Below are positions 50,570 to 59,123 of a DNA stretch of 64,000 nucleotides, one piece after another (position 1 is the stretch's first letter; each line of letters opens with the position of its first letter). Position numbers and translations under genes: made by a program. The notes beneath the pieces were generated by a model, which was given only the letters and a program-made list of their open reading frames with translations, did no database searches and was not told where the DNA came from. Source of the DNA: Pseudomonas sp. P8_241 (GTDB taxonomy: Bacteria > Pseudomonadota > Gammaproteobacteria > Pseudomonadales > Pseudomonadaceae); NCBI RefSeq assembly GCF_034008315.1, contig NZ_CP125377.1, positions 3,360,001 through 3,424,000 of the forward strand. The letters are read 5' to 3'.

Positions 50570-50669
50570 TGTAGGAGCGAGCCTGCTCGCGATGGGTTCA
50601 AACACACCGCGTCAATCCAGACAACCCACGTCATCGTTGACGATCATCGCGAGCATGCTCGCTCCTACA
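50570..50669. repeat. REPIN (two inverted Pseudomonas REP sequences)
   Basis: TGTAGGAGCGAGCCTGCTCG and following bases (50570-50594) and its reverse complement (50645-50669) match at 24 of 25 positions and flank a 50-base spacer. GTAGGAGCGAGC is a common Pseudomonas REP core. Such paired elements are spread by RAYT transposases and can act as transcript ends. Confidence 0.9.
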
Positions 50670-50814
50670 GAGGGGTTGGCAATCCGACCGGCATAGCCGG
50701 CGCAATTCTGTCGGGCGCTGCACTGGCAAGCCATTCCCGATATGGATACAGTACGACTCTTCGCAAATTTGCTGATTGCTTATAGCAAGAAAAAAACAAG
50801 AGACGATCCCGCGC

Positions 50815-51798
50815 ATGATGCTCCCGAAGTTGATGCACATCCGCATGTTTGTTGCCGTGTACGAGGAAGGTTCTTTCACCGTAGCTGCCAGCCGGGAAGG
50901 GCTGGGCCAGTCCGGCGTTTCCGCGCACGTGCGGCAGTTGGAAACCCAGTTGGGCGTACGTCTGTTCGCCCGGGACCGCGCGATCATCCCGACGCCGGCC
51001 GGCCATGCCTATTACCGACAATGTGTGCAGTTGCTGCGCCTGCATGAGAGCGCCTGTAACGCGGTTGGTCACCGCGCAGAGCCCACAGGCGGCTCGCTTC
51101 GCATCGGCATGATTCCAACCATGAGCCGCTCGGTGTTCAGCCGGGCACTCCTGGCTTTTGAAGCGGCTTATCCCAACGTTTCCGTGCACCTGACCGAAGG
51201 TGCCGGCAGCGTGATTGCGACCGCGGTGCGCCGCGGCATGCTGGATTTCGCCATCACCCAGCGTATGTCTTATGAGGCGGGCGGAGCCGCGGGGCTGGTC
51301 ACGTCCTTGTTCACCAGGACACCTGCGTTCCTGGTGTCCTCGCCTGATTCAGGTTTGCCCCATTGCGAGCCGGTGCGCCTGCGCGATATCAAGGACTTGC
51401 ACCTGGTGCTGCCTGTCGGGCGACGGCCGTTGCTGGAACAGTACCTGATCGACCACAAGGTCGAGATCGTACAGCGGCTCAACTGGTTCGAGTCCATGCT
51501 CGGCGCCATGGATCTGGTGCGTTCCAGTCACTGGACGGCGATCATTTCCGGGCTGTTCATCGCCGATGATTTGCGGCGCCGACGCTTCACCCTCAATCCG
51601 CTGGCCGATCCCATTCTCTGGGACGACATGCTGCTGGTAGAGCCGGCGCGCAAGCCCTTGTCCAAGGTGGCCGAAAACTTCATCGGGTTTTTGCGCAAGG
51701 CCACCGAGGATATCAACGCGATCCCGATTCGCATCGCCCATGGCGAGCAGTTGCCCAACCTCGACCCCTCGTCCGCTTCCAATGAGATTTCGCCATGA
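50815..51798 (+). CDS. LysR-family transcriptional regulator (first of tandem pair)
   Basis: A 327-residue LysR protein: N-terminal winged helix (LMHIRMFVAVYEEGSFTVAASREGLGQSGVSAHVRQLETQLGVRLFARDRAIIPTPAG, about residues 5-63), then an effector domain starting SLRIGMIPTMSRSVFSRALLAFEAAYPNV. The start is set at 50815; a second ATG follows at once and an upstream in-frame TTG at 50776 is less likely. Its stop overlaps the start of a similar LysR gene, an unusual tandem arrangement. Likely targets are the operon at 45.9-50.5 kb or the hydrolase region. Confidence 0.86.
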   Translation: MMLPKLMHIRMFVAVYEEGSFTVAASREGLGQSGVSAHVRQLETQLGVRLFARDRAIIPTPAGHAYYRQCVQLLRLHESACNAVGHRAEPTGGSLRIGMIPTMSRSVFSRALLAFEAAYPNVSVHLTEGAGSVIATAVRRGMLDFAITQRMSYEAGGAAGLVTSLFTRTPAFLVSSPDSGLPHCEPVRLRDIKDLHLVLPVGRRPLLEQYLIDHKVEIVQRLNWFESMLGAMDLVRSSHWTAIISGLFIADDLRRRRFTLNPLADPILWDDMLLVEPARKPLSKVAENFIGFLRKATEDINAIPIRIAHGEQLPNLDPSSASNEISP

Positions 51799-52769
51799 AT
51801 GACTCGCTGCCCGGTCTGCGGGAGATGCAAATGTTCGTGGCGGTGTACGAGACACGATCGTTCACCGCGGCGGCGGCACGTGAGTTCGCCACTCAGTCGG
51901 GCATCTCCCAGCACGTCAAACAGATCGAAGAGATGCTCGGCGTGCAGCTGTTCGACCGGCAGAAAGGTGTGGAGCCGACCGAGGCCGGCACCTTGTTCTA
52001 CCTGCATTGCCTGGAGGTGCTGGAGGCCAACTCAAAAGCCCTGTTGGCCCTGGACAGCTTTGAGCAGGGCCTGGCTGGTGAGGTCCGGCTAGGGGTCACG
52101 CCGACACTGGCAACCTATCAGCTCGCGCCGGCCTATCTGCGCCTGATGGCGCAAAACCCCAACGCCTCTGTCGCTGTGATCGATGCGCCCAGCAATATGC
52201 TGATCGACATGGTCCGCGCCGGCGAACTCGACTTTGCAATCATTCCGTCGATTTCCCAGCCGCCGGCGGATCTGGAGACCACTGTATTTGCCGCTACACC
52301 GGCGTTTCTGGTCTCGTCGATTACCCATGACAGTGGCTTCGAGCATGGCGAGTTAATTGAACTCGACGAGCTGACGGGCCACAAGCTGCTGGCGCCTGAC
52401 AGTCGCGAATATGCACAGTGGATCGGTTCGCAGCTGGAAGCGCTTACAGGGCCGGGGCCTTGTTACCAGCTCGACGCGGTACTGGCCACGCTCGACCTGA
52501 TCAGGCAGAGCGAGTGGATGGCGATTCTTCCCGGCTTGCTGTTCGTTCACGACTTCGGTGCGGATCCATCGGAGCGGGATTTCAGGCTCAACCCCTTTTC
52601 CGGTGCCGGCCTGACGCTGGAGCTGTTGTTGGTGCAGCCGGCGCGGCAAACGCCTTCAGCGTTGATGCTGGAAGCGATCAGTGCAGTCCAGCAGGTGACC
52701 CAGGAGCACATCAAGCTGCTGAGTGGCTTTCGGTCAGGCAACCAGTCGGCCGTTCGCAGGCTGCAATGA
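51795..52769 (+). CDS. LysR-family transcriptional regulator (second of tandem pair)
   Basis: A 324-residue LysR protein: REMQMFVAVYETRSFTAAAAREFATQSGISQHVKQIEEMLGVQLFDRQKGVEPTEAG is the winged helix, and EVRLGVTPTLATYQLAPAYLRLMAQNPNASV starts the effector domain. Similar layout and shared segments (FVAVYE, VFAATPAFLVSS versus LFTRTPAFLVSS) indicate that it is a paralogue of the preceding regulator. The ATGA overlap implies equal synthesis, so mixed oligomers are possible. It converges on the SnoaL-like gene, with a strong hairpin between. Confidence 0.87.
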   Translation: MNDSLPGLREMQMFVAVYETRSFTAAAAREFATQSGISQHVKQIEEMLGVQLFDRQKGVEPTEAGTLFYLHCLEVLEANSKALLALDSFEQGLAGEVRLGVTPTLATYQLAPAYLRLMAQNPNASVAVIDAPSNMLIDMVRAGELDFAIIPSISQPPADLETTVFAATPAFLVSSITHDSGFEHGELIELDELTGHKLLAPDSREYAQWIGSQLEALTGPGPCYQLDAVLATLDLIRQSEWMAILPGLLFVHDFGADPSERDFRLNPFSGAGLTLELLLVQPARQTPSALMLEAISAVQQVTQEHIKLLSGFRSGNQSAVRRLQ

Positions 52770-52782
52770 ACCAGGGAAGGGG

Positions 52783-52807
52783 ACCAGAGGGGCATTGCCC
52801 CTCTGGT
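52783..52807. terminator. Bidirectional hairpin between convergent LysR and SnoaL-like genes
   Basis: ACCAGAGGGGC and GCCCCTCTGGT form a perfect 11-bp stem with a 3-base loop between the two convergent stops. No T run is present, but the stem is very stable. Confidence 0.7.
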
Positions 52808-52816
52808 GAACATCGA

Positions 52817-53371
52817 TCAAGCGTCTGCGAGTGATTTGGCTGCCATCGGGGTGCCCGAGAAGCCGGCCACCTTGCGCAGAACCCGATCGGTCCCGTCGCG
52901 GGGACTGCCGGAAGCGTCCGGATGATCGTCGAACCAGTTTCCTCTCGGATAGCGGTACATCAAATCAACCATGAGACGGCGCTCGGCGATTAGCCAGACG
53001 CCATCGCGACGCTCAAAACGATCGAAGTAGCGCGCCCATAATTTAACCGTGTCGCCATTCCAGTGATGCCGCTCGGAAGCGGCATGGTCGGCCTGCAGGT
53101 AGGTTTCGACATAGGCGATTTCCGGGCCATCGAATTCGACCAGGCTATTGCCGAGGAAATGCTGGGTGCGATTGAATCGTGGCATTTCATCAGTCAGGAA
53201 TTGAAAGAATCCTTCGGCCCCTCCGACATGCAGGCTTTCAGGGAAATGGATGTAGGCATCCTTGTGGAAGGCGCCACGCACCAGTGACATGTCGATCCGA
53301 TCCAGACCACGGCAATAGCGCAGCAGGACATCGTGGATTTCGGTGCGCGCGGCGAGTTCTTCGAGGGTCAT
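52817..53371 (-). CDS. NTF2/SnoaL-like protein (SnoaL_4 type)
   Basis: A 184-residue cone-fold protein: LEELAARTEIHDVLLRYCRGLDRIDMSLVRGAFHKDAYIHFP at the N-terminus, FNRTQHFLGNSLVEFDGPEIAYVETYLQADH in the middle, and WARYFDRFERRDGVWLIAERRLMVDLMYRYP near the end. This pattern is common in small enzymes annotated as nuclear transport factor 2 family proteins within steroid or aromatic degradation loci (dehydratase/isomerase candidates). Upstream, the coding strand reads CCAATAACAATGAG (exact Crc/Hfq motif AATAACAA) before AGGAG. It may be co-transcribed with the CocE-like gene at 53497-55842, 125 bases upstream on the same strand. Confidence 0.8.
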   Translation of the reverse strand: MTLEELAARTEIHDVLLRYCRGLDRIDMSLVRGAFHKDAYIHFPESLHVGGAEGFFQFLTDEMPRFNRTQHFLGNSLVEFDGPEIAYVETYLQADHAASERHHWNGDTVKLWARYFDRFERRDGVWLIAERRLMVDLMYRYPRGNWFDDHPDASGSPRDGTDRVLRKVAGFSGTPMAAKSLADA

Positions 53372-53385
53372 GGTTATCTCCTGTA

Positions 53386-53399
53386 CTCATTGTTATTGG
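53386..53399 (-). promoter_or_regulatory. Crc/Hfq-type site before SnoaL-like gene
   Basis: On the minus strand AATAACAA (53390-53397) exactly matches AANAAYAA about 20 bases before the ATG at 53371. Confidence 0.6.
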
Positions 53400-53496
53400 A
53401 CATGCAGCTTTCGACCCGCGGCCTCGTGTCTCAACGAGCCCGGGATGTGGCTATCGAATCAATGTTCGGTTTTGCATCAAGTGATGCCGGACGGAC

Positions 53497-55842
53497 TTAC
53501 GAGCCCTGCGCCGGGACGATGGGCAACTGGATAAAGCCCGGGCGATCCGGCCCTGTATGGATCGTGTTGCGCGCGCCGTCGTGGTAGGCATTGTCATAGC
53601 CATGGCGGGGGCCGTGATCGACCCCGTCGAAGGGCTGAATGTCCACACGCAGGCGATATCCCTTGCGGATCAACGCGGTGTTGGGAATGATCTCGATTTC
53701 AACCGCCACCACTTCGTCGCGTTCAAGCGGTGCGTAGTCGGCTTTGCGGTGCGTGTGCTTGACCGTGTATCTGGTCGAACGTGATGCATCGATCTTGCGA
53801 TGGGACGCTTTCAGCCAACCCTTCGCCAGCGGGTAATTGGGCACGTTCATTCCCATGGTGGTCGAACCGGCGTAATCGACCTCGCGGCCGCTATCGTCGA
53901 GTATCCGCAGGCTGACATAAATGTCCATGTCCTCGCTGGTGGAGGACACCCACAGCTTCGCTTTGCCATAACCGGCGAACACCATGTCTTCGTTCACGGG
54001 ATCACTGATGAACGAGATGCCCGTTTTCCAGATTTCCAGTACCGATGGCGGTTTGACGGGCAGGAAGCAGGGCGGCATGCCCGTGCGTAGCTCCAGCGCA
54101 ATCTCTGCAGAATAATCCGCCTGGGCATCGACCCTCGGCGGCGTCAGCGACAGGCGCAGGAAGTCATCGCGATGTTCATCGCCCTGCCAGTCCGAAAGCG
54201 AGGCGTCGAAGAACCATTGGGGATACTGGGTCCCTGCAATCGGCCATTCGTTTTCTTCCTGAATCCAGGAGGCGCCATTGCCGCTGCGGATCTCCAGGCG
54301 CACCGGCGGGGTGTCCATGATGCCGTTGTCGACACCTTTCAACCAATGGTCGAAAAACGCCCGGTGATCGGCGATGGCGGTTCGTGAATAGGCTTTGGTG
54401 AACCAGTCTTCCCAGAAGTCGATTTTTTTCGACGCCGTGTTCGTGGCGAGATACGCCTCGCTGCTGCCGAGTTGATGGAAGTGCGCCATGTGGGTGGTGC
54501 AGGCGATGGACCAGAGCGGCACCTTGACCTTGCTCATGTCCGGGCTCATCAAGATCGTCGAGCGGGGACCGAATGCCTTGCTGGTGTCCGAGTCCCTGAA
54601 CGTGGACTCCTTGAGCATCCCGATAAAGTCGACTGCATTGGGTTCACCGCACACCGCCGCCAGAACGCCGGCCTTGTACCAGTGGGTGAAAAACTCTTCG
54701 TTGAGGATACCGCCGGTGTAGGCCACTTCATCGTACAGGTCCACATCGGTGCCGATGGCGATCATCGCTTTCAGGTGCCGCGGCTCAAGACTGGCCGCTG
54801 CGTGTTGGCTCATGGCGTAGTACGACATGCCCCACAGCCCGACATTGCCATTGGACCAGGATTGCACGCCGGCCCAGTCAATCGCGTCGCGAAATGCTTC
54901 GGCCGTCTCTATGCCAAAGGGCGCGAGTGTGCCCGGATTTTTACCCGACCCTGGGCCATCGACGCGCACCAGCACGTAGTCATGGGGCACCCAGTCTACG
55001 GTGTTGGCGGTTTCGTGATTCTCGAAGACCTGTCCTTCGGGATTGCCGTGGAAATAGCGTTCCTCCATCTCTTCATGGGCATCAAAGCCGGCGTCGTCGG
55101 CGATCGAGTGATGATAGAACGCCCGCCCATAGGGACCGCAGTTCATGATGACCGGGAACTTGCCTGCTTTGGCCGGGCGGAATACATCCGCGTAGACAAA
55201 CAGGCCGTTTTGCAGCGGGATTTTCACGTCTTTGAAACGCTGGATACCGAGGATGTGGCGGCGCACTTCATTGCGGGCGGTCGCCGCAAGGCAGAGCTGA
55301 CGCGGTGTGCGATCGGTAAAGACGCCAGCGTCCGAGAGCTCGGCGAGCAGTGTTGCGATCAAGGGGTCTTGTTCGAACTCGAGAACAGGATCCAGAGCCA
55401 GGCCGGCGAAGGAAATGTCGTGACGGAAATTGATGCGATGTAGGCCAACAACGTCGTGTACTACCGGGTCAATGGTAATGCCGCCGTCCATCCTTCCACT
55501 GCGGTCAAGCGAGCACAGCAAGCGTGCAATGTTGGTCAGTCCCGCATCGAGCAGCTTGTGGATGTTGCCGTCCACTCGACTGACAATTTCTGCGAGGTTG
55601 ATGCTGGGTGCGCCCATTGCAGAACCGATCGAGGTGTTGCCGACCAGAAAGGCAATGCGTTCACCCTTATGGTAATGGAACTCGCCCTTGTCGTTGGTCA
55701 GTCCGCTGAGGGTAGGGGTCTGGTATCTGAGCCCAGCCACAGGCCCGGAAAAAATGCCTGTTTGCAGCGTGCTTGATGCATTGCCGATGCTCTGGGCCAG
55801 CAGCGGATCGGCGGGGGTAAAAGTCTGCGGGGTATCGCTCAT
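53497..55842 (-). CDS. CocE/NonD-family hydrolase with fused N-terminal domain (copy 1)
   Basis: The 781-residue protein has two parts. Residues about 29-180 form a domain starting GIFSGPVAGLRYQTPTLSGLTNDKGEFHYHKGERIAFLVG, a pattern seen in surface lipoprotein repeats, here without a signal peptide. Residues about 200-781 form an X-Pro-dipeptidyl-peptidase/CocE-like alpha/beta hydrolase with nucleophile Ser340 (GLWGMSYYAMSQ), cap helices, and a C-terminal jelly roll (VFAGYGKAKLWVSSTSEDMDIYVSLRILDD). CocE-type enzymes hydrolyse esters or amides, e.g. cocaine or beta-lactam side chains. The catalytic Asp/His are hard to place because the usual GPWxH motif is missing. It diverges from a TetR gene. 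Confidence 0.85.
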   Translation of the reverse strand: MSDTPQTFTPADPLLAQSIGNASSTLQTGIFSGPVAGLRYQTPTLSGLTNDKGEFHYHKGERIAFLVGNTSIGSAMGAPSINLAEIVSRVDGNIHKLLDAGLTNIARLLCSLDRSGRMDGGITIDPVVHDVVGLHRINFRHDISFAGLALDPVLEFEQDPLIATLLAELSDAGVFTDRTPRQLCLAATARNEVRRHILGIQRFKDVKIPLQNGLFVYADVFRPAKAGKFPVIMNCGPYGRAFYHHSIADDAGFDAHEEMEERYFHGNPEGQVFENHETANTVDWVPHDYVLVRVDGPGSGKNPGTLAPFGIETAEAFRDAIDWAGVQSWSNGNVGLWGMSYYAMSQHAAASLEPRHLKAMIAIGTDVDLYDEVAYTGGILNEEFFTHWYKAGVLAAVCGEPNAVDFIGMLKESTFRDSDTSKAFGPRSTILMSPDMSKVKVPLWSIACTTHMAHFHQLGSSEAYLATNTASKKIDFWEDWFTKAYSRTAIADHRAFFDHWLKGVDNGIMDTPPVRLEIRSGNGASWIQEENEWPIAGTQYPQWFFDASLSDWQGDEHRDDFLRLSLTPPRVDAQADYSAEIALELRTGMPPCFLPVKPPSVLEIWKTGISFISDPVNEDMVFAGYGKAKLWVSSTSEDMDIYVSLRILDDSGREVDYAGSTTMGMNVPNYPLAKGWLKASHRKIDASRSTRYTVKHTHRKADYAPLERDEVVAVEIEIIPNTALIRKGYRLRVDIQPFDGVDHGPRHGYDNAYHDGARNTIHTGPDRPGFIQLPIVPAQGS

Positions 55843-55916
55843 GAAGAGGTCCTCTTGTGGTGCAGATCTTGGTCTTGCTCAGTGCAGCGAGGCGAGTGTA
55901 GGTCTAAAAAAACAGA

Positions 55917-55939
55917 AACTCAACACTTGTTGAGTTATT
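55917..55939. promoter_or_regulatory. Operator palindrome AACTCAACA-CT-TGTTGAGTT between CocE copy 1 and TetR
   Basis: A 20-base inverted repeat (9-bp arms, 2-base centre) at 55917-55936 lies between divergent hydrolase and TetR starts. Its core TCAACACTTGTTGA is abutted by GTTATT (55934-55939), a weak -10-like hexamer for the TetR gene. It is the likely TetR operator. Confidence 0.7.
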
Positions 55940-55992
55940 CGGTGTAACCTTTGTCCATCGCGAAACAACGAAGAACAGGAAGCGTCGGCGCC

Positions 55993-56637
55993 ATGAAAAT
56001 CAAAGAAGAACCAGGCTCAGCGGCAACCCGGGAAATCAGGACGGGGCGGCGTAAAGGTTCGGGCAGCAGCCGACAGGCAGTGCTGGATGCCGCCCGTACT
56101 CGTTTCGCCAGCGATGGATTTGCCGCGACGACGATGCGGCGCGTGGCCGCCGATGCAGGCGTCGACGTGTCCATGGTCATGCAATTTTTTCGTTCGAAAG
56201 ACGAGCTGTTCGCGGCCGTCATGAACATCCCGGAGTCGGCGTTGGAGAAGCTGGGTGCAGTTTTCGACGGCACCGACGAGCAACTGGGAGTGCGGGTCGT
56301 TCGCGCCTTTTTCCAGGCGTGGGAAGGGGCACCCGAGGAGTCGGAGCCGCTGATGGCGATGCTCAGGAACGCGATGGTGAACGAACAGGCGCGTCAGCAT
56401 CTGCGCGACTACATCGAGTCCAGGTTATCGGCGGGGGGCAGCGAGTCCCTTGGACCCGATGCGCGCCTGCGGGCGGGCCTGGCGTTATCCATGCTCGTGG
56501 GGCTGGTGACCGGGCGACAGATCATCGGTGTGCCGGTGCTTGCTACGGCCAATCAAGACACATTGGTAGCGATGGTTGCGCCGGCTATCCAGCACATCCT
56601 GTTGCCTGCCAGCCAAGGCGCAATAGCCACTGACTGA
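55993..56637 (+). CDS. TetR-family regulator (copy 1, paired with CocE-like hydrolase)
   Basis: A 214-residue TetR protein: RRKGSGSSRQAVLDAARTRFASDGFAATTMRRVAADAGVDVSMVMQFFRSKDELFAAVM is the DNA-binding domain (residues about 17-75), with a helical ligand domain after it. It is a close paralogue of the TetR at 60980. CAGGAAG lies upstream of the ATG at 55993; an in-frame TTG at 55951 is less likely. It diverges from hydrolase copy 1 with a palindromic operator in between and probably represses both genes until a substrate or product binds. Confidence 0.9.
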   Translation: MKIKEEPGSAATREIRTGRRKGSGSSRQAVLDAARTRFASDGFAATTMRRVAADAGVDVSMVMQFFRSKDELFAAVMNIPESALEKLGAVFDGTDEQLGVRVVRAFFQAWEGAPEESEPLMAMLRNAMVNEQARQHLRDYIESRLSAGGSESLGPDARLRAGLALSMLVGLVTGRQIIGVPVLATANQDTLVAMVAPAIQHILLPASQGAIATD

Positions 56638-56653
56638 TCCGCACTGCTTGATA

Positions 56654-56681
56654 GTGTCCACCCCGTTCGCCAGGTGGACAC
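56654..56681. terminator. Bidirectional hairpin between convergent TetR and CocE copy 2
   Basis: GTGTCCACC and GGTGGACAC pair perfectly around a 10-base loop, extended by further partly matching bases on both sides. It lies between two convergent stop codons. Confidence 0.65.
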
Positions 56682-56717
56682 CATCGTTGAGCCTACGTGG
56701 TTACGAAAGCAACGCGC

Positions 56718-58982
56718 TTACTGGGGAACGATAGGCAGCTGCAGGTAACTCGGATGCTCCGGCCCGGTGTAGATCCGGTTAACCGCATCGACGTGATAGC
56801 TCTCGTCGTAGGCACGAACCGGTACGCCCGCCGGTGCGTAGGGCTGGATATCCACCAGCAGGCGGCAACCTTTGCGGATCATCGCGGTGCTGGGGTTGAG
56901 GCCGACTTCGACCGGCACGATTTCGTCTCGTTGCAGAGGTGCGCTGTCCTTTTCCAGGTGGGTATGTACCGGCCAGTACTCGGTGGTGCGTTCGGCATCG
57001 AGCTGGCGGCGAGACACTTTCAACAAGCCATGGCCCACCGGGTGAATGTGCACCGGGTCCACCGGAAGCACCACGGATTCGTAGCGGATTTCCAGGCCTT
57101 GCTCATCAAGGACGCGCAGGGAGACAAATACATCCATGTCCGCGCTGCTCGATTCCACCCACAGACCGACCTTCATGTAGCCGGCGAGCACCAGGTCTTC
57201 GCTCATCGGTTCGCTGACAAAGGAGATACCCGTTGACCAGCGTGGGGTGCCGTCACTGGAGCCCGCCGGTGCGATCGTAGGCGTGCCCAGATCAAGGTGG
57301 GCGTCGTACTCGGCGCTGCCTTTTTCGGCGGGCAGGGCTTCAGAAATGCGCAGCAGGTCGGGGCGACGATCATCGTTCTGCCAGTCCGAAGGCCGGGCAT
57401 CGAGGTACCAGCGGCGGTACTGGGTGCGCTCGATCGGCCATGCATTTTCATGCAGAACGAAGTGCGCGCCGTTGCCAGTCCGCACCTGCACCCGTACCGG
57501 TGCCTCATCCATCACGCCGTTGTCGATGCCCTTGAGCCAGTAGTCGAAATAGCGCATGTGTTCGCTGAGGGACTTGTTGCTGTAGGAGCCGGGGAACCAG
57601 GCGTCGGTGAAATCAAACTTGCGTGCCTTGGAGGCGGTGGACCGGATGAAGGTTTCGCTGCTGCCCAGTTGGTGAATGATCGCACCCACTTGAGGGCCGA
57701 CGATCCACACTGGCGCTGTCGCCTTGCTCAGATCGGGGATCATGAAGATGCTGCCGCGCGGGCCATAGGCCTCGGGGTCGTTGAACGGCGTGGCCAGCAC
57801 GCGGGCCATCCACGGGGTTTCAGGGCGGTCGCCACAGTGGTTATTGCCGGACCAGACCTTGTACCACCAGTTCCAGAACCCGGCGCCGAAGATGCCGCCG
57901 CCATACAGGGCCTCGTTGTAGATATCGGCATCGGTGCCTTGCGCGATCATGGCCTTGAGGTGCGAAGGTTGCAGACTGGCCACGCTGTGTTGGGCCATGG
58001 CCAGGTAAGACATGCCCCACAAACCGACATTGCCGTTCGACCAGGGTTGGGCACCGGCCCACTCGATGGCGTCGTAATAGTCTTCGGCTTCCTGGACGCT
58101 GAAGGGGGCCTGCTTGCCCGGGCTCTTGCACACGCCGCGTGCGTCCACACGGATGCAGACGTAACCCTCCGGTACCCAGACCGAGGTGTCGACGGTCTCG
58201 TGGTTTTCGTATTGGGCGCCGTCCGGATTGCCGGAGAAGTAGCGGTCCTCCATCTCTTCCTTGCGGATGACGTCGGCGTCGTTGCAAATGCAGTCGTGGT
58301 AGAAGCTCTTGCCATAGAAGCCTTTACTCATCACCACAGGATGACGGCCTGCGGATGCGGGGCGGAACACGTCCGCGCAGACGTAGGAGCCATCGCGCAA
58401 CGGAATGCGCACATCGGTCATCTTGATGATGCCGCGAATATTGCGTCGCAGTTCGTTGCGGCTGGTGGCGGCATCGCACAGCGTGCGTGGCGTTTTGGCC
58501 GTGAATACACCGGGCGTGGCATTGAGCGTTTCGAGGATTTGCAGCAAGGTCGGATCATTGGCAAAGCCGACGCCGCCACCCTGGCCCATTGGCATGACCG
58601 GTGGGCTGAAGTTGATCGGCGCTGAACCTATCAGTTCATGCACAACGGGTGAAATCCTGACGCCCGACTCGATGTTGCCGTCCTGATCCAGGGTATGGAC
58701 GAAACGGGCCAAGTTGGTTACCGACGGGTCCAGCAGCTTGTCGATCTTGCCATCAACGCGATTGGCCAGTTGCGCCAGGTTCAGGCGTGGCGCGGCTTCG
58801 ATGGCGCCCAGTACAATCCCGCCCACCAGGAAGGTGATGGCTTCGTTGGCGCGGTACTGGAATTCGCCCTCGTCGTTGGTTACACCGGACAGCGTCGGTG
58901 TCTGGTATTTCAGACCGGCGATCGGGCCGGCAAAAACACCTGTCAAAACAGGGCTCAGAGCGGGTACAGGAGACGTATTCAT
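56718..58982 (-). CDS. CocE/NonD-family hydrolase with fused N-terminal domain (copy 2)
   Basis: A 754-residue paralogue of the hydrolase at 53497. The N-terminal domain (about residues 14-165) begins TGVFAGPIAGLKYQTPTLSGVTNDEGEFQYRANEAITFLVG; the hydrolase domain carries Ser325 in GLWGMSYLAMAQ and ends with a jelly-roll domain. No signal peptide is seen. It follows the shorter hydrolase (59124-60863) on the same strand after 141 bases and probably belongs to its transcript. AGGAAAC precedes the ATG. The canonical Asp and His triad positions are not obvious, as in copy 1. Confidence 0.85.
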   Translation of the reverse strand: MNTSPVPALSPVLTGVFAGPIAGLKYQTPTLSGVTNDEGEFQYRANEAITFLVGGIVLGAIEAAPRLNLAQLANRVDGKIDKLLDPSVTNLARFVHTLDQDGNIESGVRISPVVHELIGSAPINFSPPVMPMGQGGGVGFANDPTLLQILETLNATPGVFTAKTPRTLCDAATSRNELRRNIRGIIKMTDVRIPLRDGSYVCADVFRPASAGRHPVVMSKGFYGKSFYHDCICNDADVIRKEEMEDRYFSGNPDGAQYENHETVDTSVWVPEGYVCIRVDARGVCKSPGKQAPFSVQEAEDYYDAIEWAGAQPWSNGNVGLWGMSYLAMAQHSVASLQPSHLKAMIAQGTDADIYNEALYGGGIFGAGFWNWWYKVWSGNNHCGDRPETPWMARVLATPFNDPEAYGPRGSIFMIPDLSKATAPVWIVGPQVGAIIHQLGSSETFIRSTASKARKFDFTDAWFPGSYSNKSLSEHMRYFDYWLKGIDNGVMDEAPVRVQVRTGNGAHFVLHENAWPIERTQYRRWYLDARPSDWQNDDRRPDLLRISEALPAEKGSAEYDAHLDLGTPTIAPAGSSDGTPRWSTGISFVSEPMSEDLVLAGYMKVGLWVESSSADMDVFVSLRVLDEQGLEIRYESVVLPVDPVHIHPVGHGLLKVSRRQLDAERTTEYWPVHTHLEKDSAPLQRDEIVPVEVGLNPSTAMIRKGCRLLVDIQPYAPAGVPVRAYDESYHVDAVNRIYTGPEHPSYLQLPIVPQ

Positions 58983-59052
58983 GGATGTTTCCTAAAGAAG
59001 GGCTCGGCGAGTCGGTCGTTCCGCAAGGTGCCGAGGCGGTCTTTCAAATAAG

Positions 59053-59108
59053 TGCCCTTTGCCGCAAAGCGCCCGACCGACTGGTCGTGGCGCTATGCGC
59101 AAAGGGCA
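59053..59108. terminator. Long nested inverted repeat between CocE copies 2 and 3
   Basis: TGCCCTTTGC (59053-59062) pairs with GCAAAGGGCA (59099-59108). Inside it, AGCGCC/GGCGCT and ACC/GGT pair as well, giving a long imperfect cruciform-like hairpin. It lies just after the minus-strand stop of copy 3 and could act as a partial terminator or mRNA-processing site. Confidence 0.55.
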
Positions 59109-59123
59109 GGGTGCCAGCCGCCG

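Noticed and set aside
57297..58625. 442-codon plus-strand frame
   Set aside because: Antisense to CocE copy 2; composition is typical of mirrored high-GC coding sequence.
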